Shown piece by piece: positions 1-12,149 of a stretch of DNA of 64,000 bases. Under the pieces are notes generated by a model. It did no database searches. It was not told the origin of the DNA and worked only from the letters and a program-made list of their open reading frames with translations. Within the stretch, counting starts at the first letter, position 1. Each line of letters begins with the position of its first letter. Position numbers and translations under genes: made by a program. This stretch comes from Bos javanicus. Its lineage: Eukaryota; Chordata; Mammalia; Artiodactyla; Bovidae. The stretch is from contig NC_083877.1 of the NCBI RefSeq assembly GCF_032452875.1, forward strand, positions 51,757,724 to 51,821,723, written 5' to 3'.

Positions 1-2159
1 AGATGCATACATTGAATCCAAGCTATTGCTTTTTAAATGACAATATTTACTTGCACCTACATACCATCAACTGCAGAGGGAGCTAATGCCTTTTTTTTTT
101 TCCTCAGGGCCATCAGGAGACTCCATAGCTAAGATTTTAATTTTTCTCTGCGCCTGTTACGTGTGATTATTGATAAAGTACTGAGCTCATCTCTGCAACC
201 AAATTTAAGCCTCTAAAATATATATGAGGTGGAACTGGGCTTTACAACAAAGAGGAATCTAGTTTCCACTTTTAAAATGGTCTCCTGAGGTTCTCAAAAG
301 CTGGAAGATATATTTTAAAAGGAAAGAATTGTGTTTTGTATCAAAACATGATTTTTGGAGTCATGACCAATTAGGAATCTACTCCCTGCGATCATAAATA
401 CTCTTTTTCATAGAATATAGTGACCAGAGGCCACATTGGGCATAGGGAATTAATATGTAGAGAATTTTTATGGTTAATAAGTGCCACAATCTCAGCCTTT
501 TTTCCTCTAGATATTGGAAGGAAAAGAATAATTAAGTGAGCATTTAGATCCCAAATAAAAAGTTAATATTCACGTTAACTAAAAAAATGTAAGTGAATTT
601 ATTTTATAGAAGTTTTCATAATGGGTCCAAAATACTTCATTAAGCATTTCTGGATAAAAATATGTAAAGCTCTTTATAAGCTTTTGTTAGTATATTAAAT
701 ACCATTTCTCTGTAAATATTCCTTACATTAAGCTTTCCTGTTAAGAGTTTTCAGGAAACATTTCAAATAAAGTAGCCAGACATATCCCATTTGAGATGAA
801 TGAGATCATTAGGAAACACTTATATCTGAAATAAGCACTGAGATCATTCTGCATACAACCCAAGGGCCCTAATTTTTTAAATATTTCAAACACCATGCTC
901 CTTTCAAATCATTAGACTTAGAGACATTTAAGGAACTGATTCAATTAACCCAGAAGAAGGAAATGCTATAATGTGTGATTTATTTTTGCAGATAAATTAA
1001 AATGGAAGTGTATCTGTTAGAAAAGGTAGGCTGTCAGTGTGGTTAGTGATGGGAACAGGGAGGCAATTAAGCAGGGCCACCTGAGGCTGAAATAGCGCCT
1101 ACACATGGAAGCGTGACATGCAAGCTGGACATTCAGTTATTGCCAAAACCAGAAGTGTTCCTTCGTTGGAAGGAATATTTGTGCTCTACTTAGTCTCCCT
1201 CGTTGACTTCTAAAAGATGTTTCTCGATTTAACTGATACTTTCCCCACCTTAATTGTAATCTAAAAAGAAGCCTAAGTTGCTAGGGTTTCATACCTAAAG
1301 TCAAGCTTCACATAAAGTTGATGCCTGAAAATTACAACTTTGCATTCTACTATTTAGGTGAGGAAATATGAGGCAAGAATTTATTTTTCTCCTCTACGAC
1401 TCCAGGATATTGGCTCCACCAGGCCTAATAAATTGTTTTCACAAGGAAATAAATAGAGCATGCTGTAGTGTACGTTCCCCTGTGCAGGGGGCTTTAACCA
1501 AGATGTATCCTAAACAATAAATAATTACAGATGGGGGAGGGTGGGAGAAGGAAACATTATAAGGTTGGGAAAAAAATGTTTCTTAGCTAAACCAGGAAAA
1601 AGACTTACATTCAAAATGTTAAACCTGAAGATAAAGACTGCTACTTCAACCACTGTGCGATCTGTGGAGAAAATAAGAGGACAATAAAACAAGAGAAAAG
1701 AACGGGAATATGAGAAGAGCTGCTAAGGCAGCTTTAAAAGTAAGTAACAGAAGAATAAATTCTACTAATAGAAACAAACAAGACTGAAGTAGTTGCAATT
1801 CACTATTCTTTTCTGCTAAATCTTGTCCCCCATCTTGATTTAAAGAATTTGCACAAAAAATGGCCACAATCATGAGCTGAAGATAGGGGGGGAAGAGAAT
1901 GACTGTACAAACAACAACAAAAAACTCTTAGAAACCTATTAAAAGATAAATTTATAGTAAAAGATGGGGAAATGTAAAACAAAATGTAAGATCAGGAAGA
2001 GAAAATGTCCCTTAATCAGAGAGCTTCATTTTACAGTTGAACTAGTCAGCGGAAATGGAACTGTTTAGGAGAAGAAATGTTTTGAAAATGTTTAGGAGAA
2101 GCCAAGAGATCCTTTCTGGCCCAAATAATAAGGGAATCTGTTTTTTGCTCTTCCTCACT
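1..2159. other. 5' flanking sequence, no gene seen
   Basis: AT-rich, apparently single-copy DNA upstream of the ALDH1A2 promoter. No open frame here looks like a known protein, and I see no intact mobile element. In mammals the neighbour on this side of ALDH1A2 is AQP9, transcribed divergently, so this is probably the intergenic interval between the two. That placement comes from known synteny, not from this sequence. Confidence 0.6.
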
Positions 2160-2388
2160 AGGATTCCCAGGTGGTGCTAGTGGTCAAGAACCTGCCTGCC
2201 AATGCACGAGATATAATGAGACATGGGTTCAATTCCTGGGTCGGGAAGATCCTCCAGAGGAGGTCATGGCAATCCACTCCAGTATTCTTGCCTGGAGAAA
2301 CCCATGGACAGAGGAGCCCGGCTGACTGCAGTCCACAGGGTCACACAGAGTTGGACACGACTGAAGTGACTTAGCATACACGCACTGT
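2160..2388 (+). mobile_element. Bov-tA SINE, sense
   Basis: A tRNA-like head begins with the typical gattcccaggtggtgctagtgg start and contains the B-box-like ggttcaattcctgggtc. The BovA body follows (cactccagtattcttgcctgg; gttggacacgactgaagtgac). It is clearly homologous to the other Bov-tA copies in this window. No convincing TSD is visible. Confidence 0.92.
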
Positions 2389-2599
2389 GTAACAAATGCT
2401 GATAACTCTAACATGTCATTCCTTCCAGCCACAGTGATGGAACTGGAGTTAGCACACCAGAGTGGGGTCAAGGGTGAATATCCCTGTCTTATACTTTGAG
2501 GAGAATATAAATCAGTGGTTTCTGGTTTGCAACAGTCTTTCTTGATAATATTCATTCATCAGCTTAATTTATACAGTTTTCCCTTTTCTCTTCCTCAGA

Positions 2600-3045
2600 A
2601 TCTTTTGATGACTTGTCCTTCTCAGTGTCTCGAGTTAAGGCCCTTACAACCTTGAGGCAACTGCCTTGCCAGCCTCATCTGCTGCTTCTCCAGCACCACT
2701 GATGTCCCTAAAAAGCATTCACACATTTCCATGCCTTTGCTCTTGTGGACTCTTCTGCCTATTCTGTCCTCCTCTCCATGCTGAAGGCTGACCTTCCTTT
2801 TAAGGCCAACCTCCAAGGTCAGTTTCCCCAGAGAGCTGGCCTCTTCCTTGGTGGGGCACCCAGATGGTGTTGCGGATGCTCTTTCCGTAACTTTTCCCCA
2901 CAGCCTCTCATAGTCATCTCCCTCTGTGTGTGTGTGTGGGGGGGGGGTGGTTAAGCTCACTCGAGTCCAGAGCTGTCTTATTTGTAACCCAGTCTCAACA
3001 CCATGCCTTGCATCAGAAAGCACTCAAAATATGTTTGTAGAATTG
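2600..3045 (+). mobile_element. L2 LINE 3' relic
   Basis: Resembles the L2 3' region. A 'catgcctttgct...tctgcc' block leads into C/T-rich text, and an 'atgccttgcatcagaaagcactcaaaatatgtttgtagaattg'-type terminus matches the familiar L2 ending. It is diverged, so the limits are approximate. Confidence 0.55.
2924..2947. repeat. (TG)n followed by a G run
   Basis: Seven TG dinucleotides run directly into about ten Gs. It lies inside the L2 relic, about 1.9 kb upstream of the ALDH1A2 start codon. Likely length-polymorphic. Confidence 0.9.
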
Positions 3046-3829
3046 TTCCACAGGCATCACTGATTTCCTTCGCTACAGACTTCTCCCTCTCTCAACTAAC
3101 CTTAACTTTTTAATCTCTCAGTTGTATCTCTAACCCTCTAAGGTTTTCATCTATTTCATGAACATATACTGTTATTATTAAGGCATAATCTTTAGCCATT
3201 GAGATCCCCTGTGAACTGAAATCTCACCACTTTCTCGGAACCTCAGCTAAGGTCCATAATTTCTCCAAACAAACAAAACACACACACACACACACACCCA
3301 AATTTGCTCTGGTAACTTAATGTAGATATGTTGGGTTCTGAGAGGCTGGAAGTTATTTCTTCAGACCTAATACTGAAATGATATATTTAAGTCTATTTCT
3401 ACTGCTGTTAAGAACCAAGCAATAAATATAGAGCTGTTTTAGTTACTGAAAGTATCTAAGTCAGGATCTTTTCTGGCAGACACTTAACATCCAAAGAATC
3501 TGTAGACCTCTGTCAGGCTTACATTGAGAGTGCAAGTGACCTACAAAGGTCTTTTGATCTGGACTCTAGATTTAGACCACGGACCCCAAAGCCCATTCTG
3601 AGATGGGGGTCTCTGTGTTCTTGACGTAGACCTACATGCTGACCTCTAGAGTTCCGAGAACTAGATCTGTTGGAGCTTGGAAAGGGCTTAAATTAGGGAG
3701 CTCATCTCTAAACGGGGCAGTTAAGTGAGAAGCCCAATGTCTGGCAACATGACAGCTGTTAGCGTGGAGAACTACAGAAAAACAAAACTAGTTGTATCCT
3801 TGTGTGTTTTGGGACGAGGAGAGTCCCTG
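3046..3829. other. Proximal upstream flank, no gene seen
   Basis: Single-copy sequence between the L2 relic and the CpG island. Apart from the AC microsatellite, no repeat or gene is recognisable. Base composition rises to GC-rich at its right end, where the island begins. Confidence 0.55.
3278..3298. repeat. (AC)n microsatellite
   Basis: About ten perfect AC units preceded by an imperfect aaac/aaaca lead-in. A typical mammalian dinucleotide repeat, roughly 1.5 kb upstream of the start codon. Confidence 0.95.
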
Positions 3830-4704
3830 TTTCCCGCTAGAAAGAGGGATCAGGAAGGACCAGAAAAGCCAACGCAGCTTGCAACTCCGCGGAGCAGCCC
3901 TGTCTTCCCCAAGGCCCCATCCTCCCGGCGCAGCCCAGACCGCCCGGGATGGTCCAGGCCAGCAGAGGGCAGCAGCTGGGCGGGAGAGTCCCGGCGAGGG
4001 CCGCGCGGCGTCGACAGGCTCGCGGGGACACTCTTTTTGAGTAGTAGGGCGAGAAACTCGCTCACCACTACCCGTCCCCGACCCTGTGGCCACGGCGCAC
4101 GGGAAGTGGGTTGCGCGGGCACCCGGTAGCTGCGGAGGGCCTGGCGCCCTTGGCGGAAGAAGGAGACCGGAGGGAGTCCCGCGAGTCCCCGGGAGAGAAG
4201 GGGAGCCGGGCTTCCGCGGGTCCGGGGCGGGAGGGGATCTGTGTGCCGGCCGCAGCGTCGGTTGCCCCTTCCCTGGCCGGACCCCTCGGGGCCCGGGCTT
4301 CTCCCACCGACACCGCGTCCTGCTCTCGGGGCAGAGTAAGCGCCGGGCCGCTCCGGTCCCCTCGCCAGCCCCCCGCTCCGCTTCCACGGCCGGGACGGGC
4401 GCCCGACATCGGCCAAGGTGTGCTTCCCGCCGACGCTGTCCCGGCCGGAGAGAGGCCAGTCCCGGCGGCTGAGCCCCGAGTGGCCGCGGCGCAGGTTTGC
4501 GCTCTTGCCGTCGAGGACTGCGGCGGCCGCGTGGGCTGCTCCCCGCGGTCGCGGGTGCTCAGGGCGAGAGCGTGCGGCGGGCGCACTTGACCGTGGGTCT
4601 CAAGCGTTCGAGCCGCGCGGCGCTGGGCGGCGGGCTTTATGTAAATCGGGGCTGCGCCGGGGCGTCCTAGGTAGGATGGACCAGCCCCCCGCGCCTCGGC
4701 CCTC

Positions 4705-4775
4705 ACGTCCAATAAGAAGAGCCCCAGCTTGACACCTGCCTATATACAGGCGAGCGCGCCCCCGGCTCTCGAACC
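4705..4775 (+). promoter_or_regulatory. ALDH1A2 core promoter (CCAAT, T-box-like/E-box, TATA)
   Basis: A direct CCAAT pentamer is at 4709-4713. A tgacacct T-box-like half-site (4730-4737) overlaps a cacctg E-box core (4734-4739). A tatatac TATA-like element is at 4741-4747. Transcription would be expected about 25-30 bp downstream, near 4770, giving a 5' leader of about 60 nt. The start site is inferred from TATA spacing, not seen. A TATA box inside a CpG island is compatible with a tightly regulated developmental gene. Confidence 0.78.
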
Positions 4776-4831
4776 GCGCGCACAGCCCGCACTGCCCACG
4801 CCGCGGGCGAGCGAGACCTCGGTCCGCCCCC

Positions 4832-4948
4832 ATGACTTCCAGTGAGATCGAGATGCCCGGCGAGGTGAAGGCCGACCCCGCCGCCCTCATGGCGTCCCTG
4901 CACCTCCTGCCGTCGCCCACGCCCAACCTCGAGATCAAGTACACCAAG
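4832..4948 (+). CDS. ALDH1A2: Retinaldehyde dehydrogenase 2, exon 1 (residues 1-39)
   Basis: First coding exon of ALDH1A2 (RALDH2), the cytosolic NAD-dependent enzyme that oxidises all-trans retinaldehyde to retinoic acid. It encodes 39 codons beginning MTSSEIEMPGEVKADP and ending NLEIKYTK, and stops in phase 0 at a gtaagg donor. As remembered, the human protein differs by Lys for Glu at position 5, and mouse also has Glu there. The catalytic, NAD-binding and oligomerisation regions are all in later exons outside this window; the full protein is about 518 residues. The start at 4832 gives the family's long N terminus. In-frame Met8 (4853) and Met20 (4889) follow, and a 499-residue form starting at Met20 has been annotated in mammals. 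The first ATG has C at -3, a weak Kozak context. Regulation is expected from the CpG-island TATA promoter just upstream. Identity is secure; only exon 1 is present. Confidence 0.97.
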
Positions 4949-4954
4949 GTAAGG
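4947..4954 (+). other. ALDH1A2: Splice donor of ALDH1A2 exon 1
   Basis: aag|gtaagg: a strong consensus 5' splice site exactly after Lys39, where the ALDH1A2 reading frame matches the known exon 1/exon 2 boundary in phase 0. Confidence 0.95.
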
Positions 4955-7750
4955 CGCCACGGGGGCCGGCCGTCCACGGAGACTTTCCAGAACCTTCTTT
5001 CCTCTCCGTGGACTGTTAGGGGGTGAGGACGGGGTGTGGGGCTGGGGTTTTCCGGGCCAGCCCGTCGAGCCCGCGCAGCAGAGGGACACCGGGTCCTCGG
5101 CGTTGGGGCTACTCAAGTCCCGCCGGGGTCTTGGGACGCGTCGGGGACTCGCCTCCGCCAGCCTGCCGCGCGGCCCTGAGAGTCGCCGTCAACGGCTGCT
5201 TTCCAAACCGCGTCCGCCGCTGCCTCCTCGTCCGGTTCTCCGGGCCCCGACTGCTGCGGAGAAGGCGTCGGCACCGCTTCCACTCCTCGAAGGGTTCCCC
5301 GCCGGGTTGGCCGAGCAGCCTGGCAGTCTCTTCTCGGCCGCCTTCTCGGCCGTCCACCTTCAGGGGACCGTCTCGGGTACCCCGCAGCCCTAGCGGGGTA
5401 CGGCCAGCGACTGTCGCATAGGATCGTCCAGGCTCACAGCGCTGCGGCTGCCTTTGCAGATTTCATGGAAACCTGCCCTCTGAGTACAGTAGATCCAATA
5501 TCAGCGTTTTATTCGAATTTTGTAGGTAGTGGCAGTTTTCCTGGAAAACTTGAGAAGTCTTTAAATTCGTGCATATTAACGGGTTCGCTTTTGAACTGAA
5601 AAAAAAAAAATGCTTTTTATAACGAACTCTGACGTCTCGGGTTACCCAGGCAGAAATTAATTTTTGTTGCACCACAACGTAAAAAGGAAATGCGTTCACT
5701 ACCTTAATGTAAATAGAATTTACTGGCCACAAATTGGACATAGAATAAATGTATTGATTACACATACAGGGGAGGTTATGTTATGCCATTGGGGTGTGAG
5801 AGAGAAATAGTTGCAATTCAAAATAATGTTTCTTGGAGTTCCTTTTACAGTTGTCTTGATTTTCTATTCCTTTCCGTTGATTTCTACTCCAGACATCGCC
5901 CATTCAACCTAAACGCATACTGCGCTCACGCAACACGGTTAAAGTTGTTTGCCATCATGCTTATTACTAGATAAACTGAATTTTGTCCAGGAACGAATTG
6001 TTTGGTTTTGTCTTAAGGACTGAAAGAGAAATATTTTTAAAAACCCATCAGAATTTGAAATTTTACCCGCTGAATTTTAAGATAAAAACCAGGGTGGCTC
6101 GTGTTTTGAATGCCAATTTAGATGGATTTAATGTACCTGTTAGCTTTTTAGATGGTGTGACAAATTTTTGAAAGCCTTTTTTAATGAGAGGTCGTTAATG
6201 GTTACAACCCTTTAGGCATTGTTTGCATAACAGTGGTGCCAATGCGTGACACTTCTCCGGGTTTAGGAACCAGCAAGGAAAGCGCATAGCATAAGAGTTT
6301 TGTTTTATGAGGGTCCCTAACCTCTTCAGGTTCTCTTTAAAAGGTTTCGGGATGTAAGAGCTGTGCTGGAGGGGGGACCTCAGATTTGGGAGGGTTTGAT
6401 TTAGTCTTACTTTAGATTGAATTTTCCTCACAGCCCCTGAATGGAGTTTTAGGTTTGTAGTAGGTATCTAGGAATTTAATTTGGAAGCTTTTCCAGCTCT
6501 CTTTTTCTCTGACAACCCCCGCTTCCTTTTTTCTCTTGTTGTGCCCCAGTAGGAAAGACAACTGATTTATAGCTAATTGAAGCCTTTAATGTGGAGTCCT
6601 TTAGCTCAGGGGAGACTTTTATCCAGTATCCACTTTCCCACTTATAACAAAGAAAAACAATCAGAAATGAAATAATGGATTGTAACTTGATTCTTTAATT
6701 TGTGAGGAGGAGGCACCTTATTTTAGGCTTGACAAACAACCCTCATAAACATTGAGCAAAACTAATCTAAAGGCAATCTCTTTTCACAAAATCTTGTAAA
6801 ATCAGGTATCTGTGAACATTCCCAGCAGCTTTGCTCCTTGGCCCTTAGTGAGACTTCTGAATTTTCTGAGACAAGTGGTATGGGTAAGCAGCATCTTTAA
6901 CACAGCGAGCACAAGCTGCTCTTTTGATAGCCGAGGGTACTGGGCCATGATTTTTTACTTAAAAGGAAAATAAGATTAATGGAGAGGTTTTTTAAAATTC
7001 ACTTATCAGAAGCGAGGGAAGTTATACTAGTGATTTTAAGCAGAAGAATGAACAAGGTGCAGCAGTTGGTCCTTTAGAATAGTGATACCACATTCATAGG
7101 AATTTTTAAAAGGGCACTAGCTAAAATATTATGCTAGAGAGCTTGTTGAATAACACATAGGAAAGAAATACAGTATTTATATCAGAAAATGGTACCAGAT
7201 AGATATAGATGGATCCTTAATAATTTATGTCTTGTTAAATGAATAATTTTAGTGAAGGATATGTAACAATAGGATTTTAAAATATTATCTGAGGACCAGT
7301 AGAGTCATACTTACATGTAAATGGTTATATTTTGAGAATTTTAAGTACCATGCGTTCAGAAAACTTGCACTTGTGATGTTATTTTTTTATATATTTTTCA
7401 CCATTTCTTTCTTCTTCTAAAAGTATTTTACATTTTTTATAAAAGGGGAGTAAAGGAGACCATAAGAAATAAAAGTTACTGCTGTTGTCTATCCAGTGAA
7501 AATGCTCCAAAATTAAAGTTCAATCCCCAAGAATGCTGAAAGGGCTAAACTCGTGGTTTTGTGTTGAATTTCAGGCAATTACATCTAATTTTTAAAATAA
7601 GCCTATCTCTCTGAAATTTCAACACCCATTTAGGACTAATGATCAATAATACCATTTTGGGAATATGTCTAATTTTATTTCCCTAATATAGCAAGCTAGA
7701 CCCCCAACAAGTTTTAAAACTGATTCTTTTTAAAGGAATATGTTAAAACC

Positions 7751-7771
7751 AAAAAAAAAAAAAAAAAAAAA
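7751..7771. repeat. Poly(A) tract, A21
   Basis: Uninterrupted run of 21 A with no recognisable LINE or SINE body on its 5' side. Either an isolated homopolymer or the tail of a decayed element. Confidence 0.9.
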
Positions 7772-8911
7772 CCTGCAGACTGTTAGTCAAGAAAGACTGA
7801 TAACTCCACCAACATGAAGTAGCAAAGGGACCACTTTGGGGCCAGGAAAATGTGCACTCTTTTCCTTGTATCCTGAGAAGATTGCTTAATGGCTTGCACA
7901 GGAGTGAGCGTGATTGTTTTTTGCTGTGCCTTTATGGATTAAAGATTTTTCTGAGTTGTTCCTGTTTTATCAGTCTGATTGTTAAATTTTTGTATATATG
8001 AATATATTGTAGGAGTATACATATGATAAAATCAAGGCTTGCACTTTGGTGACTGCCCCTAACTTCAGGGGAGATCTCTTCCAGATTCCCAGATCTTTGG
8101 AAATTTTCGGACTGTATCCCACCCCTACCTTCTCTATTGTCTCTCATCTTTTCTGGCTGTACTAGTCCTTCCTTCCCCCAACTCCCGACTACACACACAC
8201 ACAATCATTATGCCATCTCTCTGTTGATCACTTTTTCGATGAAAGTTTATGCCCATAACGAACACTACCATAAAGAGTAGTGTTTTGTTTTGGTAGTAGT
8301 TTTATTTTCCTTCAGGATTTGATACTGTGGAGAGCTAGGACATAGGGAAGAAGAGGGTTATGGAGAACTGACCCACTGAACTAGAAAAGGAAAAAAAAAT
8401 AGAAGGCAATAAACTGAAAATTAGAGCTAATGTGCTTTGGGCAACTATTATTTATTCTTTTATTTATTCATTTAGCAACCTTTTCTTGAACATCTACTGT
8501 TTTCTGGGATCAATTTCAATTCAGTTCAAAGAATTTTTAAGTGGCTGTCTTCCTGTAATAGTGCTTTTCATTACACTGGTTGGGCTCTGGAAGAAACATC
8601 GAACTCCTAGGAGCTTAGGGTCTTTTTAGAAAGATGGAATGCCAAATTTTGGTTATCAGCATGGCAGTAGTTCAGTAGATTGATGTAATAATAACAATAA
8701 TGATAACATTTATAATGCCACTTACATTGTGATGGAGCCTAACGGCTTACCTAGCACTTTCATATGTATCTTAGATCCTTGCAAAACCTTTTGAAGGACA
8801 CAGAGTAGGAAGAAATAGGAATAATTGATAAGGAAGACCTTGGCCTAGACTTATGAAAAATTGATAGAGCTTGCCTCACCATACACTTTGTTTTTTCTAA
8901 CAGTCTCATAC

Positions 8912-8927
8912 TTTTTTTTTTTTTTTT
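8912..8927. repeat. Poly(T) tract, T16
   Basis: Sixteen T, followed by gagaaaaag. No transposon body is recognisable beside it. Confidence 0.88.
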
Positions 8928-9684
8928 GAGAAAAAGTTTAAATCTTTATTTTTATGTGTTGCTTCTGTTGGAAACATGGAGAGGATATGAACTGGTCAAC
9001 TCCTCTTAAGAAGGAACTCCTTTTTGTGACCTCTGATTTCCTGACTTTAAATTACTATTTTTGCTATTTCTATGAGTTTGTGGGGGCTTTTTTTAGGTCT
9101 AGGGCAGGGTTCTTATCTATCCCAGGGATTATCTCTTTAAGGTTTGGTTATTTCTAAACCTCTAATCAAGATTGTCTTTTTGATCCTAAGTTGTTAATCA
9201 AATTTCATGTTTATAGGAGACCTCGGGTTTTCAAAAATACACTTTTTCACAATTGGACAGCTTTCTCATGTTTGTATCATCTCCATTTAACCCAGGGAAG
9301 CTAAACAACTTAATTGTAGGACTTGAATTAGATAATTTTTCTGGGTTCTGCCGGATGCCTTCTGTTAAATACGCAGGAATCATATGGAATCATTTGCTGA
9401 GGTGCTTCTATCCTTTATTTCTATAAAAAGAGAAATTAGTTTTTCTGTATGAGGGTAAAAAGCCTTCTGAGAACATGTTCTGTGAGGTCTGATTTTCTTG
9501 CAGCCAGGCATGCATAGTGAGTTCTCTTTCATGTTAGACGATGATTAACCTGATGAGCAATCCATGACCAAAACAAAAATATCTCAAATATCAACATATA
9601 CAGTTTTCTCTCTAGTCTTTCTCAGTTGGATAATGGAATACAAATATTGATGTCTATTTTTTATCTTTTAGTTAGTGACAGCTT

Positions 9685-9850
9685 GTTGGGGTCAGCACAC
9701 TATAGACTTTCTGCTTGATTTGTAAATAAAGTTTTATTGGAACACATCCACAACCATTTATTTACATATTATCTGTGGCTGTTACTACAATGTCAGAGTC
9801 AGGTAGTTACAACAGGACTGTATGGCCCACATTAAGTTTATAAGCCCTTG
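9685..9850. mobile_element. Ancient interspersed repeat, class unresolved
   Basis: Contains 'taaataaagttttattggaac', 'tatctgtggctg' and 'tatggccca' blocks. These resemble a common old mammalian repeat that reads '...tttaggctttgcgggccatatgg...' on the other strand. I recognise the pattern but cannot name the family with certainty. Confidence 0.45.
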
Positions 9851-9934
9851 ACTTACTTAGAAAAAAGAAAGGCTCTTGGTTAAAAATAGGCCCTTGTTCA
9901 AATCTAGGTCACATTTGTAATTCTTAGTGCTGTG

Positions 9935-10030
9935 CGCATTTAGCATTTATTCACCACATAGCGCCAAATACGGTGCCAGATTCTGGAGACGGATTAATAT
10001 GCAACGTATGAATGGTGTCTCCTTTCAGGG
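9935..10030 (-). mobile_element. L2 3'-end relic, antisense
   Basis: A degenerate form of the antisense L2 terminus ('tttagcatttattcaccacatagcgccaaatacggtgccagattctggagac'). Diverged; limits approximate. Confidence 0.45.
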
Positions 10031-10034
10031 AGTT

Positions 10035-10160
10035 TCTTCACTGAGTGTCAATTTCTACATCTGTCAAAACTGAGGTAATAGTAGTACCTACCTTACATGA
10101 TGGTTGTTGTCAGGACTGAGCAAGTATGTAAAAGTAAGTGGCATATAATGACAGTCAGCC
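10035..10160 (+). mobile_element. MIR SINE fragment
   Basis: 'tcaatttctacatctgtcaaaactgaggtaata...ttgtcaggactgagcaagtatgtaaa' follows the MIR 3' half order (cctcatctgtaaaatg... gaggattaaatgag...). Strongly diverged, as expected for MIR. Confidence 0.6.
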
Positions 10161-12149
10161 AAAGTCTAGTTCCATTTCATTTTTGGGAAGTGATGAATAT
10201 ATTTTTGCTTCAGATTGATGGATGTCCCTTTTAAGGAAGATTGGAATTGTATAGTCAATAGCTGTTTTCTGAAACAGTCCATTGTTTTCTAATTAGTCAT
10301 AAGGGTTTAATATTCTCGGTAGCTGTGGAATCATTATATGTTTACACTGGATTTTTATCAGATGGGACCCCTTGGAGGTTTCCCTATCAAGGACTTCTCT
10401 TTACTAAAAAGTTACTGAATCAAACAATTTCCAGCCAGGATTTTAGTAATCAAATTAGTTATCTGACGCATGTGCCAAAACTCTGCATCAACATGCCTTT
10501 TATACCCAGTCCTGAATGTCAGATGGCAAAGAGTCATTTCTGGTGTTTGAGTAGCTTAAAGATCATGTCAAGTTGTTGGTTCATAAATCTGGGAAGTATG
10601 ATAGCATAGGAGGACATTCTCAGTAGGTAGATGCCTTTTGAAATGGAAAATAATCTTAGTTTATACATTTTAAAATTAAAGAGCCTTTCAGTGGTCCTGA
10701 TTTCCCAGTTTGGGGGCACTTCACCCTCCAAACAATAAAAGCACCACATAGGGACTATTTTGAAAGTCTTCCTAAAATGTGACAATTAATTTCAAAGCCA
10801 GTCATTTCCCCTTAGACCCCAAACCAATGCATAGAAATGATTGCCATAATGCCACCTTGGTTAATTTTTAATTGCCTTTCAGACATGTCTTTGTGCTTTA
10901 TTCCATTTTACCTTTCAGATATGTGAGATAACCCAAATTGTGAATTTATCTCTGACATTTCTCAATTGCTAATTTGTCTGCTTGTAAGATGGTAGAGTTA
11001 TGTTTAAATTGTTTCCCTTCCAAATCTTAATGGTTTATTTACAACAACTTTCTGTTTTATCGCATAATTTGAAAACACTTCCAGCCTTTGAAAATTCCAG
11101 TTGGAATAATAATTGAGTGCTTTCACCATCTAGACTTTAGCTGGGCTCAGAACAAACTAGCCTGGGGCTAAACACAGGGGTTTATTGAATTCTGTAGAAT
11201 GTGGTTAAAAATTAGAATATCTGTGAGTGAACATTCTAATTTTTTATTATGGAAGGAAGCTTTCCTTTTACTGCAGTTCAGCTCTGTTGCCTCCAGAAGT
11301 AGATATCTGCTCTGTTTCCTTTCCTTACCACAGTCTGACCTTTGGAGAGCCAGAGTTGCAATTTCTTTATTTCTAGATCTCTGGAAAGATAAAACCTATT
11401 GTCCAGTTGAAAGGAAAACACCTTATTTAGACAGAATTGAGGGTATCATGGGTACCAAAACAGTTTCCAATATTGATTATAAATTATGGAGAAAAAGTAA
11501 AAATAATTAAAGATTATATTTTATATACTTTCTTCTATATGATTTTAGTTTTTCTAACCTGTCTTTGGATTTCAAGTCCAGTGACTCTTAGGATTTTGCC
11601 CCAGGTCATTTCTAGGGATTTCTAAGAGATTAAGCTTGGTCAAAAAATGGTGTAAGCAATATGTCTCTTCCCACAGAAAGGATGGAGGCTACCTCCATGT
11701 GAGTAGATCTGCCATAGTAGTGTGAATTTAATAAACTCACTACGAGGCAGAAATCACCTGTTTCCCTCCTCCTGCAGCCCCTATCATTGACTAACACCAA
11801 ACATGGACTGAGGTACGTGTAGTGCTGAAGGGTTTAAAGGAAAAAAGAGGGGGAAGTAAGAAGACCTTGACTGGGAAGACAGAATTATGAACTATCTCTA
11901 CAGATCAACAGAGGATAACGTAAAGTCTTATTTCATGAGGTGCGAAAAATGGACTCCTTCACTGAATCCTTTTTGGGTGGAAATCAGGAAATAGTATGAG
12001 ACTGATTGGCTGAACATGAAACCAGTGAATTCTCTATATTTTAGAGTCTGATAACCAATGTACCAATATAACTTGATTTTCACAGGGAAGGTTATCTAAT
12101 TGCATTACTCAGGGTTATTTTTATTTTTAACTGCAGCCAGAGCTCACCC
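10161..12149. other. Single-copy intronic sequence
   Basis: No gene or recognisable transposon. Short open frames here show no family motif and no coding-like composition. Confidence 0.5.

Larger units (their letters stand above)
3830..5460. promoter_or_regulatory. CpG island over the ALDH1A2 promoter and exon 1
   Basis: A sharp rise in G+C and CpG against AT-rich surroundings. CpG is dense from about 3.87 kb, through exon 1, and for about 500 bp into the intron, then stops abruptly near 5460. It includes a canonical GC box (ggggcggg, 4224-4231). Long open frames on both strands here follow from the composition and are not genes. CpG islands over ALDH1A2 are subject to methylation silencing in some human tumours (established knowledge). 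Exact limits need a CpG observed/expected calculation. Confidence 0.92.
5461..9684. other. Single-copy intronic sequence
   Basis: AT-rich intron with no gene and no young transposon. It contains an A21 tract and a T16 tract. A weak L2-like ending near 8450-8520 is too diverged to call firmly. Confidence 0.55.

Noticed and set aside
1646..1873. A 75-codon minus-strand frame upstream of ALDH1A2.
   Set aside because: Low-complexity hydrophobic translation from A-rich sequence, with no homology recognised, no promoter and no splice context.
4949..5026. Continuation of the exon 1 frame past the splice donor to a stop at 5026.
   Set aside because: The protein matches ALDH1A2 exactly to Lys39 and then diverges at a consensus gtaagg donor, so this is intron read-through.
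3725..5421. Many long open frames on both strands across the CpG island (up to 214 codons on the minus strand).
   Set aside because: They overlap in several frames, are rich in Arg/Pro/Gly/Ala, show no domain, and simply reflect few stop codons in GC-rich DNA. Only the frame at 4832-4948 matches a known protein.
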